From Aeriscardovia aeriphila (GTDB lineage: Bacteria; Actinomycetota; Actinomycetes; Actinomycetales; Bifidobacteriaceae), in assembly GCF_002259595.1 (NCBI RefSeq), contig NZ_MWWU01000001.1:1-64000 (forward strand): a stretch of 64,000 nt of DNA, in the 5' to 3' direction. Positions 8,356-18,641 of this stretch are shown here, one piece after another. The position numbers and the translations under genes were made by a program. The notes below the pieces were generated by a model. The model saw nothing but the letters and a program-made list of their open reading frames with translations, searched no databases and had not been told where the DNA came from. Position 1 is the first letter of the stretch. Each line of letters opens with the position of its first letter.

Positions 8356-11300
8356 TTACTGCTCGTTACGCTCGGCTTCCTTTTTCGCTTCAGCTGTCAC
8401 ACGGCTCGGGATTTTCAGCGCAAAGCCAGCGAGCATGACGGTGTCCGGGTCATCCGACTGGGCCTGCGATGCCACAGGGCGATGCTTCCTTTGAGCAGGG
8501 CGAGCTTTCACCTGTGGAAGGTCCAGCTTCGGCAGAACCTTGGCTGGGTGCTCCTGCTGCTGTACATGATCAGCCTGAGCGGCATTCTCAGCACGTTTTG
8601 TCTGCTCAGTGGTGAGCGTGCGCGCTGCAGTATCAGCCTGCTCAGAGTTGACAGCAGCCTGCGCCTTGCGCCTACCCCTGTGAGGGTTGAGGTCAACAGT
8701 AGGCGTGTTCTGCGGTTCACCGCGGTGGACTGTCCTCGTGCCGTGCGCTCTCCTCGTTCCCCTCAACTGGGTGCGAGAGGAGCGGCGAGCGTGACCACTG
8801 TGTTCTTGATCGGAACGTTCTTGGTCGCCGTGATCCTGGTCAGAGTTCCCTTGAGTGCGGTCAGTCTCGTGAGCTTGCTCATGCTCAGCCTCGTGAGCGT
8901 CATCAGCTTCCTGGGCTGGCTGTTGCGCTGGTTCCTGTGCCTTCTCCTGCTTCTGCGCCAGCTCATGCTTCTGCTCGCTCGCAGGCTTTGGCTGAGCCGA
9001 AGGTGCAGTCGAAGCCTCAGAAGAAAGCTCAGTGGTAATCTCAAGCGACGCATGAGCAGCATTTTCACCAGCTGCCACCTCGCCACTAGCTTGAGCTTGC
9101 GATGCGCGGCCAGCCTCAGCAGCCTCAGCGGCCTTAGCGGTTTGGGAAGCGGCGGTTGCAGCAGCAGCAATAGCAGCCAACTTTGCCTTCACTTCCTGCG
9201 AGGAATGCTGAGGAATGGCAGACTTGCGCTCTTCACGAGCCTGAGCCTCATCAAAGTAATCGCGAGACTCATACTCGCCACGCTCGGCCTCACCAGAGTG
9301 AGAATCAAACTCCCCATGCTGGTAATCAGAGGAAGGATGCGAGCCATGCTCCAAACGCTGCTCACGAGCCTGCGCCTCACGACGGCCCTTCGACTTTTCG
9401 AAAGGATCGCCGCCCTTCACCTCATACGGGTCGAAAGCGTCAGCCTCAATGGTCGGCTCGTCATGGATCAGGAAGCCGCGGCCATGGCAGGTTGGGCACT
9501 CCTCCGAGAAGGCCTCCACCAAGCCCTGCCCCACGCGCTTACGCGTCATCTGGACCAAGCCCAGCGAGGTGACCTCAGCAACCTGATGCTTCGTGCGGTC
9601 GCGAGTCAAACATTCAACGAGGCGGCGCAACACAAGGTCGCGGTTCTCCTCCATCACCATGTCCACAAAGTCGATCATGATCATGCCGCCAATATCGCGC
9701 AGGCGCAGCTGGCGGACGATCTCCTCAGCAGCCTCCAGGTTGCAGCGAGTGACCGTTTCCTCCAGCGACTTGCCCTTGCCGATGAAGCGGCCGGTGTTCA
9801 CGTCGATGGTGGTCATAGCCTCGGTACGGTCGATCACCAGAGAGCCGCCGCTTGGCAGATAGACCTGGCGTTCCATGCCCTTGCGCAGCTGGGAATCGAT
9901 ATTCCACTGGTCGAAGACGTCAGCACCCTGATGCTCGGCTGGGTCCCACTGCTTCAAGCGTGGCAGCAGTTCAGGGCTCATCTCCTCGAGGTAGCCATGG
10001 ATGCGGTCGTAGACGTGCTCGCCTTCGACGACAAGCTGGCGGAAGTCATCGTTGAAGATGTCGCGCACCACGCGGATGGCGACGTCAGGTTCGGAGTGCA
10101 GGATGTGCGGGCGATGCGTGTCCTTGAGCTCGTTGTAACGCTTCTGAATGCCTTCCCAGCGTTCGAGCAGCAGCTTCAAGTCGGCTTCGACGGCTTCCTT
10201 GCTGGCTCCCTCTGCTGCCGTGCGGATGATGACGCCCATATCCTTCGGGGTGACGGCTTGGACGATGCGCTTGAGGCGCAGGCGCTCGCGAGAGGAGAGC
10301 TTGCGCGACACGCCGGTCATTCCGCCGCTTGGCACGAGCACGATGTAGCGGCCAGCCAAAGTAACCTGGCTGGTCAGGCGGGCACCCTTGTGGCCAATCG
10401 CATCCTTGGTGACCTGCACGAGCACAGGGTCGCCCGAATGGTAGGCGCGCTCGATGCGGCGAGCTTCACCTTCCAGCTGCGTGTCATCCCAGTTGACTTC
10501 GCCTGCGTAGAGAACGCCGTTACGCGCTTCACCAATGTTGACGAAGGCTGCTTCCATGCTTGGCAGAACGTTTTGGACGCGGCCAACGTAGATGTTGCCC
10601 ACGGTCGACACTTCTTGGATGTCGGAAACGTAGTGCTCGACGAGGATGTTGTCCTCGATGACGGAGATTTGGGTGTGGTGGCCCTTTTCGCGCACGATCA
10701 TCTGGCGGTCGACGTTTTCGCGGCGTGCCAGGAAGTCCTGCTCGATGACGAGATTGTGCTGGCTGCGAGTTCGGCGCGTGTCACGACGGTGGCGACGCTT
10801 GGCCTCCAGGCGGGTTGAGCCCTTCACGTCCTTGATGCGCGAAATGTAGGCTTGCTTGCGCTCGGCGTGGGTTGCTGGCAGTGGCTCCATCGAGTCGCTC
10901 GGCTCTGGCAGGGCGAGGCGGCGGGAGCGGTTGCGCGTTCTGGTGCGCAGGATTGTCGATTCGCTGGCCTCGTCGCGTTCTTCACGGCTTGCGCGGTCGG
11001 CGCTGCGGTCGGCGTTGCGCTCAGCGCGGCTGGCTGCCCTATCGGCGCTTCTCCTGCGACGGCGGCGAGTGACGCCTTCTTCGCGGTCTTCCTCGTCTTC
11101 CTGCTCTTGCCTTTGCTCACGCTCCTGCTCGCGCGCTGCTCGACGAGCCTGACGCCTGGCCTCAATTTCCTCAAGGCTCCTACGGCGATGGCGCGTTGGT
11201 GTGGTGCGCTCTTCGTCAAAGTTTGGCTCAAGATTACCAGCGTCGTTTTCGCCGTCCGCACCCTTGCGACGCCTACTTACGCTGATAGCGCTCTTGCCTT

Positions 11301-12423
11301 CAGCTGTTTCGCTGTCATGTTCGTCATCATCGCGTGCTGCAGTGATTGCGCGTGAGCGTGCAGCAGTTTCGTTCGCCTCTGCGCCTCTGCGGCGACGGCG
11401 GGAGCGGGTGCCGCGCTCTTCTTCCTCACTGGCAATCTCTTGCTCAATGCTGTCTACTTCGGCAGCGGCTGCGCGTTCCGAAGAGTTCAAGCGGCGAGAA
11501 GAGTGGGAGCGAGAGCGGTGACGGCGATGGCCTGCCTCTTCTTCCTCTTCAAAGGCTGGGCTTGGCTCAGCGCTCGGAGCGGAGGCGTTAGTCGCTGGCA
11601 ACACGGGCTCTTGGAAGAGCAGTGCCGACATTGCGCGGGTGAGGCGGCGGTGTGGCTCTTCTTGTTCTGGCTCTGGCTCGCTGAAGGTTGGCGTGATTGC
11701 CAGGCGGCGGCGAGTGCGCTGTGCGCGCGTTTGGTTGTTGTGCGCAGTTTCTGCGGTTTCTGCGGTCACTGCAGGCGCTGCGGTTTCTGCGGTTTCGGTT
11801 GCAGCCTTACCCTCAGATGTCTTGCCTTCAGCAGCTTTGCTCTCAGCTGCCTTGTTGGCGGCCGGCTTGTCAGCAGTTTCAGCCTTCGCTTTTTGCACAG
11901 CTGGCTGTACTTGCTGCACAAGCTTCGGCTCGCTCACGCCCTTATCAGAGAAGAGAACGGCGGCAATTGCTTCTCGACGCGCACGCTGTGCCTGTTCAGG
12001 GTTTTCTTGCGCTTCAGGTTCCTTTGCGGCAGGTTCCTCAGCGCCACTTTCCTCAGCTGCACTCTCCGCTACTGCGGCTTCCTTGGCAGCACCTGCAGTC
12101 GAAGCTGCTCGCTCAACAGTTTCCTTCACTGAAGCTTGCTGCTTGACAACTTGGTCAGCGCGCTCGGCGCGATCGGCCTGCTCAGCATTCTGAGCAACAG
12201 TTTGTGCGGCAGTTTCTCTAGCCGTTTGCTCAGCAGCCACGCTCGTCGAGGCAGCTTGAGCCGTATCGTCGTCACTGTGCGCGGGCGCAGTCACTGAGAC
12301 TGGCAGTTTTGCTCCTGCCGCTCCAGCAGCGCGCACGACACGCCTTCCTGCACGCCTGCGGGTACGGCGGACTGGTGCCTGCTCAGGCGTATTTGCATTT
12401 TCAGATTCTGTTGTATTGCTCAC
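8356..12423 (-). CDS. rne: Rne/Rng-family ribonuclease (RNase E/G) with very long flanking arms
   Basis: A 1,355-residue endoribonuclease for mRNA decay and rRNA processing. A GTG start (VSNTTESEN) is preferred because GAGGAG lies 9 nt upstream; the ATG 9 bp earlier directly abuts that site. The catalytic core (about 560-985) carries the S1 domain (NIYVGRVQNVLPSMEAAFVN), the DNase I-like metal site (MTTIDVNTGRFIG and MIMIDFVDM) and the zinc-link CPTCHGRGF. The N-terminal arm (about 550 residues) is Ala/Glu-rich and then Arg-rich with RRRRR clusters. The C-terminal arm (about 340) is Gln/Glu/His-rich. In Actinobacteria such disordered arms surround the core and recruit RNA and degradosome partners; here they are more than half of the protein. 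Confidence 0.92.
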   Translation of the reverse strand: MSNTTESENANTPEQAPVRRTRRRAGRRVVRAAGAAGAKLPVSVTAPAHSDDDTAQAASTSVAAEQTARETAAQTVAQNAEQADRAERADQVVKQQASVKETVERAASTAGAAKEAAVAESAAEESGAEEPAAKEPEAQENPEQAQRARREAIAAVLFSDKGVSEPKLVQQVQPAVQKAKAETADKPAANKAAESKAAEGKTSEGKAATETAETAAPAVTAETAETAHNNQTRAQRTRRRLAITPTFSEPEPEQEEPHRRLTRAMSALLFQEPVLPATNASAPSAEPSPAFEEEEEAGHRRHRSRSHSSRRLNSSERAAAAEVDSIEQEIASEEEERGTRSRRRRRGAEANETAARSRAITAARDDDEHDSETAEGKSAISVSRRRKGADGENDAGNLEPNFDEERTTPTRHRRRSLEEIEARRQARRAAREQEREQRQEQEDEEDREEGVTRRRRRRSADRAASRAERNADRSADRASREERDEASESTILRTRTRNRSRRLALPEPSDSMEPLPATHAERKQAYISRIKDVKGSTRLEAKRRHRRDTRRTRSQHNLVIEQDFLARRENVDRQMIVREKGHHTQISVIEDNILVEHYVSDIQEVSTVGNIYVGRVQNVLPSMEAAFVNIGEARNGVLYAGEVNWDDTQLEGEARRIERAYHSGDPVLVQVTKDAIGHKGARLTSQVTLAGRYIVLVPSGGMTGVSRKLSSRERLRLKRIVQAVTPKDMGVIIRTAAEGASKEAVEADLKLLLERWEGIQKRYNELKDTHRPHILHSEPDVAIRVVRDIFNDDFRQLVVEGEHVYDRIHGYLEEMSPELLPRLKQWDPAEHQGADVFDQWNIDSQLRKGMERQVYLPSGGSLVIDRTEAMTTIDVNTGRFIGKGKSLEETVTRCNLEAAEEIVRQLRLRDIGGMIMIDFVDMVMEENRDLVLRRLVECLTRDRTKHQVAEVTSLGLVQMTRKRVGQGLVEAFSEECPTCHGRGFLIHDEPTIEADAFDPYEVKGGDPFEKSKGRREAQAREQRLEHGSHPSSDYQHGEFDSHSGEAERGEYESRDYFDEAQAREERKSAIPQHSSQEVKAKLAAIAAAATAASQTAKAAEAAEAGRASQAQASGEVAAGENAAHASLEITTELSSEASTAPSAQPKPASEQKHELAQKQEKAQEPAQQPAQEADDAHEAEHEQAHETDRTQGNSDQDHGDQERSDQEHSGHARRSSRTQLRGTRRAHGTRTVHRGEPQNTPTVDLNPHRGRRKAQAAVNSEQADTAARTLTTEQTKRAENAAQADHVQQQEHPAKVLPKLDLPQVKARPAQRKHRPVASQAQSDDPDTVMLAGFALKIPSRVTAEAKKEAERNEQ

Positions 12424-12925
12424 GAGAAGCATCTCCTCGGAACGGCTGCACCCACTCCTGTGTGGATTTCCAAGCCTTGGGCCTAGAAAAGTTTCAAAAG
12501 CTCACGGGCGGATGCGGACACCGTCACTCGCAATCGGCGAGGGGATCAACGCATCACTCTCACGCAGTTGTGCAGAACTGCTCTTCACAGTATGGCACAC
12601 TTTTGCTCACTCTATGGAAACTTTCCGCAATTCTTCTTTTTGTAAAGCTTTTGTAAAGGCTTAAGATTGCCACTCCTTGAAAAATCAACGTTTCCCCATA
12701 TCTAACCTGTCAGTTTCAAAAAACGCGTGGCCAATATCTGTTTTCTTCACCCACTTTTCTCGAAATACACACCCTTTTAAGCTTGAAACCATGCGGATTA
12801 TCACTACAACACCCCTCTTTGCGCACACCTGAACAGCACCTGTCTTCATCTACGAAATGCGCTGGTAAGGTGGAAGGCACCGTTGATCTTTACGAGATCA
12901 ACACTTTCTAATGAGGAGAAAGATT
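12424..12925. promoter_or_regulatory. Divergent promoter region between the RNase and a zinc-ribbon gene
   Basis: A 500-bp gap between divergent genes. It is more AT-rich than its surroundings (12600-12830) and has no convincing ORF. The RNase mRNA probably has a long leader, as in other bacteria where RNase E controls its own message through the 5' UTR. GATTATCA at 12796-12803 is a core copy of the dispersed motif. I cannot place the promoters confidently. Confidence 0.4.
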
Positions 12926-15517
12926 ATGTACTGCACGCAATGTGGCGCACAGATTCCAGAGGACTCAGCCTTCTGCACCAACTGTGGCGCGCCTGTTAAC
13001 CCGCCTGCTGAGCAGCAGCCTGCATCTGCTTCCCAACAGTCCCCCAACCCCGTGCCGCCTGCACAAGGCCTAACATTCCAGCCAGGCGTTGCGCCAGCAG
13101 CACCGACGACCACTGCTCCTGCTGGACCTCAACCATCAGCTTCTACGGGCGAATTTGTTCGCCTGCTTGAAAATCCAAAGCTCTACCAGCATGCCGGTAT
13201 TATTGCCGGCTTTGCGATGGCAGGAGCTTTGATTGGCCTTGTCATCCTTGCACCACTGACTTACTTCGGCGCAAAAGGCGATGCGACCAGCGGCCTTCCT
13301 CGTGAGGTTAATGCCTTCCAGCTCATTTTGAACCTCTTGGTTCTGGGCTTCGGTGGCAACATCCACATGACAACCTCAGGAATGTTTTCCTTCGGTACAT
13401 CTGGCGATGCTTCACTTCCTCTCTCCCTCGTTGGCCTGCTAGCATTTGTCGGCGCCTATGTAGGTGTCATTCAGATTGTCAAGAGTGACAACAACATGCG
13501 TTTTGATGCTTCGACAGCTGCGGCAAAGAAGTCTTCATACGTGCGCATCTGCACCTCATTGATACTGGCTGGCATATTCTCCGGCCTGTTTATCACCATC
13601 GTGGCAGCGATCGCAATTATGCACCCAGATAACTCAGTCGCGTTCTCTACTGTGAGCGCACGAAGCTTCTTTAACCCATTCTTCATTGTCGTGGCAGGTG
13701 GAACATTGGGCTTCGTCACTTCCCAGTATTCAGGGAAGCCTCTCGATCAATTCGTAGCCGGCCTGAAAGGCCTGCGTTTTGGACTACGTACCTTCTTAGA
13801 AACCACGGAAATCTTCTTTGCTGTTTTCACTGTTGTATCCATTGTCGCGCTCGTGGTGTGGAGCATTGCTGGTAAGAATGGCTACGCGGTTCTCTTCCTG
13901 CCTTTGATCGGCCCATTCCTTGCAGTGGGAATGACTGCTATTGGTAGCTTAGGCTCTGTAAGCTTCATGGGATTCACCGTAAGTTTGTTCCAGCATCCTG
14001 AAGGTGAATTAGAAATCAGCATTTTCTTCATTATTTCTCTGATTCTGGTTCTCCTATGCACGGGATATTCCGCATATCGCTTGGCGAAGCGTATGGCTAT
14101 TGATCCACAAGAACGTGAATGGAAGCATTCTTGGAAAGCCCCTCTCTATACCGCAGTTCTGTGGGGATTCCTCGTTATTTGCTTCGCTCCCATCTCCGTT
14201 TCTATGGGTGGCTTTGGCGGAACGATTCTTAGCGGCCTTGCTGCCTGGGGTACTTCCTCGAACTATTCGCCAACAGCAAGTAATGGCATCACTCCAGCAA
14301 TGGTCTTGATCGGTGCGGTGTGGGCCTTCGGTATCGAAGCCCTAGCACGATTGGTATTCTTGGGCATGTTTAATGTCACCCCAGCAGTTGCTGGACAACC
14401 TCTTGCCCAGCCGCCAGTTCAGCCAGCTGCTGCCGGTCAACCTGTTGCTGCAGGTCAGCCAGGCGTCGCTCCAGCGCAAGCTGCAGCCGCAGCAGCTGCT
14501 TCTGCAGATGTCACCCCTGCTGCTGTTCAAGCAGCACCAGCAATGAAGGTAAACAAGAAGGTTGTTATTCCTGTTGCTATTACTGTCGGTGTTCTTGCAC
14601 TCGTCGGTATTGGTGGAAGCATTGCTATCACCGTTATCGACAACACTCGTTTCAGCCCAATGGCGGTTGCTGAGAGTTACACGAATGCCATTGCTGCAGG
14701 CAACTTTGAGCAAGCTAATGCTATGGCAGTGAGCACATCGAAGATGTCAAGCCCACTGATCAGCAACGCTGTAGGCAAGAAAGTTCAGCGCCCGACGAAC
14801 TTCCGCCTCTCTGAGAACCAGACATCCGGTGAAAATCGTTCAATCACGGTGAAGTACGACCTTGATGGTCATACAAAATCCAATACCATCACTTTGCAAA
14901 AGACGGGAACGACTGGCATCTTCTTCTCCAAGTGGGAAGTGAAAGACCAGTTGAAGATGAAACTGAGCATCTGGCATGATGAGATGCTCTCCGACACTGC
15001 TACCGTCAACGGAGCCAAGGTGAAAGCGGATGGCAAGCCATATGAAGCTTACCCAGCTATTTACACTGCATCTGTCAAGAACACGAAGTGGGTGGAATCA
15101 AAGCCGGTAAAGGTGACCCCCGAGAACAATGAGGTTGTCTTCGAGTACACACCATCATCCGCTGTTAAGGAAGCTGTACAGCAAGCCCTGAATCAAGCCA
15201 TCGATGAGGTTGCGAAGCACCCGACCGACAAAGATGGATATGAGTGGCTTGACACTGGCTGGTATTCATGGAGCAGTGACTTCTATTCCAACGTCAAGGC
15301 AACCGTGAAGAAGTATCCAACTATTGGAGAGATCTCGGTAGAAGATAATGAATTCGAGGCAAAGCTCAAGGATAAAGGAAAAATTCATTACGAATACGAT
15401 TATTCCTTCCTTGGGGACACCGATCATGATCAAACAGATAATGACATTGATTTTGGTTGGTCTTCTTCCATCAACTTCACTGTGGACAAGAACGGAAAGA
15501 TTACTTTTAATGAGTAA
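12926..15517 (+). CDS. Zinc-ribbon polytopic membrane protein with an extracytoplasmic C-terminal domain
   Basis: An 863-residue protein starting at ATG after GAGGAG. Residues 3-20 form a zinc ribbon (Cys3, Cys6, Cys17, Cys20). A Pro/Gln/Ala linker follows, then about 10 hydrophobic segments between about 85 and 480, among them AGIIAGFAMAGALIGLVIL. A second Ala/Pro/Gln linker leads to a further TM helix (about 548-572) and a C-terminal domain of about 290 residues that begins AVAESYTNAIAAGNFEQA. That beginning resembles the helical start of ligand-type domains found after a TM helix in zinc-ribbon proteins of Gram-positive bacteria. The gene downstream is a paralogue of the membrane part. The function is unknown; an envelope sensor or small-molecule permease would fit the architecture. 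Confidence 0.75.
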   Translation: MYCTQCGAQIPEDSAFCTNCGAPVNPPAEQQPASASQQSPNPVPPAQGLTFQPGVAPAAPTTTAPAGPQPSASTGEFVRLLENPKLYQHAGIIAGFAMAGALIGLVILAPLTYFGAKGDATSGLPREVNAFQLILNLLVLGFGGNIHMTTSGMFSFGTSGDASLPLSLVGLLAFVGAYVGVIQIVKSDNNMRFDASTAAAKKSSYVRICTSLILAGIFSGLFITIVAAIAIMHPDNSVAFSTVSARSFFNPFFIVVAGGTLGFVTSQYSGKPLDQFVAGLKGLRFGLRTFLETTEIFFAVFTVVSIVALVVWSIAGKNGYAVLFLPLIGPFLAVGMTAIGSLGSVSFMGFTVSLFQHPEGELEISIFFIISLILVLLCTGYSAYRLAKRMAIDPQEREWKHSWKAPLYTAVLWGFLVICFAPISVSMGGFGGTILSGLAAWGTSSNYSPTASNGITPAMVLIGAVWAFGIEALARLVFLGMFNVTPAVAGQPLAQPPVQPAAAGQPVAAGQPGVAPAQAAAAAAASADVTPAAVQAAPAMKVNKKVVIPVAITVGVLALVGIGGSIAITVIDNTRFSPMAVAESYTNAIAAGNFEQANAMAVSTSKMSSPLISNAVGKKVQRPTNFRLSENQTSGENRSITVKYDLDGHTKSNTITLQKTGTTGIFFSKWEVKDQLKMKLSIWHDEMLSDTATVNGAKVKADGKPYEAYPAIYTASVKNTKWVESKPVKVTPENNEVVFEYTPSSAVKEAVQQALNQAIDEVAKHPTDKDGYEWLDTGWYSWSSDFYSNVKATVKKYPTIGEISVEDNEFEAKLKDKGKIHYEYDYSFLGDTDHDQTDNDIDFGWSSSINFTVDKNGKITFNE

Positions 15518-15551
15518 CACTCTTTCCATCTCGGATCTGGAGCGATAGTAC

Positions 15552-15583
15552 AAGCCGAGCAGTGAAAACTGCTCGGCTTAATT
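15552..15583 (+). terminator. Terminator after the first zinc-ribbon gene
   Basis: A 12-bp perfect stem, AAGCCGAGCAGT / ACTGCTCGGCTT (15552-15563, 15568-15579), with a GAAA loop, followed by AATTAATAA. The T-run is weak but the stem is long. Confidence 0.75.
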
Positions 15584-15734
15584 AATAACTCGTGATTACC
15601 GTACTGAAAATAATCTCAGTGATTTCAAGAAATTATCCACAGAATGCAATTTGTGAGGAAATTGCACTCTGATTCTTGCTAGTCTTAGCCGCATAGCTGT
15701 ATGCAATGATGCAGCACAAAATGAGGAGATAGAA

Positions 15735-18518
15735 ATGTATTGCAGAAATTGCGGATCTCAACTCAGACCCGGTGCTGCATTTTGCGGGCGCTGCGGTACT
15801 CGAGTCCTGCAAACACCTGCGCAACCAGCGCAGGCCGTAGCACAACAACCAGTAGCACAACAGGCACAACCACAATATGCAGCGCCTGCACAGCCCGTAC
15901 AACCTGCACAACCAGCGATCCCGCCCGTACAACAGGCTCAAGTTGCATCCCAACCGGTTGGAACTGTACAGGCGCAGCAGGTGCAAACTCAACAATCATC
16001 GCAGCCTGAAATTGCTTCTCTTTCTGCTGAGATTGCTCATATCCCAGCCCAGCCAGAAGCAACAGGCGATGAAACTACCTTCATGATGCCCCTGAGCCAA
16101 CACCCTGCCCAGAAGCAACAAACTTCTGAGCCTCACGTCCAACAACCAACACCTGAACCTGAAACGCAAACTGCACCTTCCGTTGTTGAACAAGAAGAAG
16201 TGCTCGAGCCAACAACTGTACAACCTCCAGTTGAGTCCACACAACCAGCTCCTTCAGCACCACAAGAAGAACTAGAAGCCCCTGCAGTTGAGCACAGTGG
16301 AGGTGTTGAGTCAGAACTTCCCGTAGCTCCAGCACCTGCAGCGATTGCTCCTCAAGTTCCAGAACCGAGTGCAGCAGAAGCAATGCAAGAAGCTTTGGAT
16401 ACTCCTTCAGCTGCAGACCAAGCAACACCTACACCAGACGCTGAACCTACACCACAACAGCCAGTTGCTGCCGAGCCACAACAGACACAACAACCACAGC
16501 ACCCAGCTGCCGCCCCGGTGCAACAGCCTGCTGCACCTGCTATGGCACAGGGATCTGCTAACCAGCCAGCAACCCCAGGAGCAGCCACTCCCTCCCTGTC
16601 CATCAAACTGCCGCAGAATCAATTCACTGCAGTACTGAAAAAGCCAGCAATCTATCAGAGAGCAGGCATTATCGCAGGAACAACAATGGCAGGTGCTGTT
16701 ATTGGAGTGATGTTGCAAGCCATTATGCTGTTCCTTACCTCCATCTTGCTGCCTAGCCACAATTCCGCGATTACCTCTTCCGCGCTCTCCTTCAAATCAA
16801 TCCTGTCAACACTGGTAACTGGTTTTGGTGGAACGTACAATACTGACGTCGATCTGAGAAGCACACTTCAAGGTTTCCCCGTTCAAACCTCTCAAACATC
16901 GGTGAGCTTTGCCGTTGAACTTCCACTCACAATCATTGGTGTTTTGGCGCTCGTTGGCGCACTTATCGGCGGTATCATCGCAGCGCGTTCCGCGGTAGCC
17001 GACACAGAACAGCGTCAGGAAGTACTCCTTTCTCGTTGCATTACTCTCGCTATTGCAGGAATTGGCACCGGCATTATTGTTTGCATCCTCGGTGCACTTG
17101 CTAGTTCCACGACAACGGCAACAATCGTTCAAACTCCCATTCCAGTTTCCGTGTCCTCTGTATCAGCAAAAGCGTTCTGGAACCCTCTGTTCTTAGTCGT
17201 TGTGGGTGCTCTCCTGGGAATGCTCATTACCGGAAAAGACCACAAACCCTCACTGGCACGTTTGCACTATGGCGTTCGTACCTTTGTTGAAACATCGCTA
17301 CTCTTCTACGTTGTATTCACCGTTTTAACGATTATTCTGTTCGTTGCCGTGGCAGTAGTGTCGAAGACGTTTGCTTTCATCCCATTGATCTTCGTTTTCG
17401 GTCCTCTAGCCATGTTCCAACTCATGACCCTGGGAAGCTGGGGTTCCTTCTCCGTCCTCGGCCTGTTCACCTTCTCTACCTTCTCTGACTTCTCGTCCTC
17501 CGTCATGGATGGGCTTGCTTTGCAGGTAGACAACCTTTACCCACTGTTTAGGTTCCTTCCCGGTTCAAACGTGACTAATCAACTCGATATGTTGAGAAGA
17601 AATGGTCGTTTCGCCCCAAGCTCAGTGCATGACCCAGCATGGATCCCTCTGATCAAACTGGCTCTTGTTCTGATTACCTTTGCAAGCCTTGCTGCAGTAG
17701 CCTACTCTTTGGCTCGCCGTATGGCCGCTGACGAAGAGGAACGTAACTGGAAGCACACATGGGTGTTCCCACTGCTCAGTGCTGTTACATGGGGATTCAT
17801 TTGCTTGGCTTATACCCCTCTGGGCCTTATGGTTCCTCGCGACACTGTTTCCTTCATATCGCAAATGAGCAATCCGAATACTGCAGCCGTGTTCTCCGTG
17901 TTTAGTTCTGCAGGTCAGATTTCCCCAGCAATGATCTTCTGGGGAGCACTCTGGGCATTCGCCGTTGAGGCTCTTGCTCGTCTGGTATTCCTCAAGATGA
18001 TTCAGAAGAAGGCACAGCCAGCCCAGCAAACAACGCAAGCTGCTCAATTCGCACAACCACAAGTGCAGCAGCCACAAGTTCCACAGGCTCAGCACTACCC
18101 TGCTCAGCCTCAGAACTATCAGGCTCAACCTCAGATGCCACAGTACCCAGCACAATCTCAGTACCCGGCACAACCACAGTACCAGGCACAACCACAGCAA
18201 TATGCTGCTCCTGGAGCATATTCCCAGCCTCAATATGCCGCTTACCCTGTGCAGCCTACTGGGCAGATGCCGCTCCAGCAACAGGTAGCTGCCGCACCAC
18301 AGCGTCCAGCTGCTCCCGCCCCTCAGAGCCCAACAACACCAGCTCCTGCGCAACCAGCGGCTCCTGCTCCTTCACAGCAGCAAGGTGGACGCTACCCGCA
18401 GGCTCCGGCTCCTCAGTACCCAGCACAGCCCGGCACCTACCAGCAAGCGCCTGCTCCTCAGGCACCTGGATACCCGCAGAACCCTCAGGATTATCAGCAG
18501 GGCAATAATCAGCAGTGA
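15735..18518 (+). CDS. Zinc-ribbon polytopic membrane protein with Pro/Gln-rich N- and C-terminal regions
   Basis: A 927-residue paralogue of the preceding gene, with ATG after GAGGAG. The zinc ribbon has the same spacing (Cys3, Cys6, Cys17, Cys20). Residues about 30-285 are a Pro/Gln/Ala/Glu-rich low-complexity stretch. The membrane part (about 300-755) shares the same blocks (YQRAGIIAGTTMAGAVIGV, RRMAADEEERNWKHTW). The tail of about 170 residues is made of imperfect YPAQPQ/YQAQPQ repeats. It lacks the C-terminal soluble domain of its neighbour. The stop codon TGA overlaps a TGATAATC core of the dispersed motif. Partial recombination between the two paralogues and expansion of the repeats are plausible. 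The function is unknown. Confidence 0.75.
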   Translation: MYCRNCGSQLRPGAAFCGRCGTRVLQTPAQPAQAVAQQPVAQQAQPQYAAPAQPVQPAQPAIPPVQQAQVASQPVGTVQAQQVQTQQSSQPEIASLSAEIAHIPAQPEATGDETTFMMPLSQHPAQKQQTSEPHVQQPTPEPETQTAPSVVEQEEVLEPTTVQPPVESTQPAPSAPQEELEAPAVEHSGGVESELPVAPAPAAIAPQVPEPSAAEAMQEALDTPSAADQATPTPDAEPTPQQPVAAEPQQTQQPQHPAAAPVQQPAAPAMAQGSANQPATPGAATPSLSIKLPQNQFTAVLKKPAIYQRAGIIAGTTMAGAVIGVMLQAIMLFLTSILLPSHNSAITSSALSFKSILSTLVTGFGGTYNTDVDLRSTLQGFPVQTSQTSVSFAVELPLTIIGVLALVGALIGGIIAARSAVADTEQRQEVLLSRCITLAIAGIGTGIIVCILGALASSTTTATIVQTPIPVSVSSVSAKAFWNPLFLVVVGALLGMLITGKDHKPSLARLHYGVRTFVETSLLFYVVFTVLTIILFVAVAVVSKTFAFIPLIFVFGPLAMFQLMTLGSWGSFSVLGLFTFSTFSDFSSSVMDGLALQVDNLYPLFRFLPGSNVTNQLDMLRRNGRFAPSSVHDPAWIPLIKLALVLITFASLAAVAYSLARRMAADEEERNWKHTWVFPLLSAVTWGFICLAYTPLGLMVPRDTVSFISQMSNPNTAAVFSVFSSAGQISPAMIFWGALWAFAVEALARLVFLKMIQKKAQPAQQTTQAAQFAQPQVQQPQVPQAQHYPAQPQNYQAQPQMPQYPAQSQYPAQPQYQAQPQQYAAPGAYSQPQYAAYPVQPTGQMPLQQQVAAAPQRPAAPAPQSPTTPAPAQPAAPAPSQQQGGRYPQAPAPQYPAQPGTYQQAPAPQAPGYPQNPQDYQQGNNQQ

Positions 18519-18527
18519 TAATCTCAG
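18484..18527. repeat. Inverted pair of near-copies of the dispersed motif at a gene end
   Basis: CTCAGGATTATCA (18484-18496, coding) faces TGATAATCTCAG (18516-18527), with the stop codon TGA inside the second copy. Confidence 0.6.
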
Positions 18528-18534
18528 GTAACAG

Positions 18535-18571
18535 AGAGCCGGGTAGTGCAAGAGTGCTGCTCGGCTCTTTT
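18535..18571 (+). terminator. Terminator after the second zinc-ribbon gene
   Basis: The stem AGAGCCG / CGGCTCT (18535-18541, 18562-18568) is followed by TTTT. Confidence 0.65.
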
Positions 18572-18641
18572 GCTGCTTCATACGCCTTCGTACCGTACAG
18601 CGATACCGAACAATAAAAGAAGCAACGAAGGCCAGTGAACT

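Noticed and set aside
8482-10818. Open frame of 778 codons on plus, opposite the RNase E/G gene
   Set aside because: It is the shadow of the RNase gene. Its product has no domain, it lacks a ribosome site, and the minus strand carries the catalytic motifs.
15735-18518. CRISPR array or tandem DNA repeat in the zinc-ribbon gene
   Set aside because: The repeats are imperfect and codon-phased (YPAQPQ-type), so they are protein repeats. No CRISPR-like repeat-spacer structure was found anywhere in the window.
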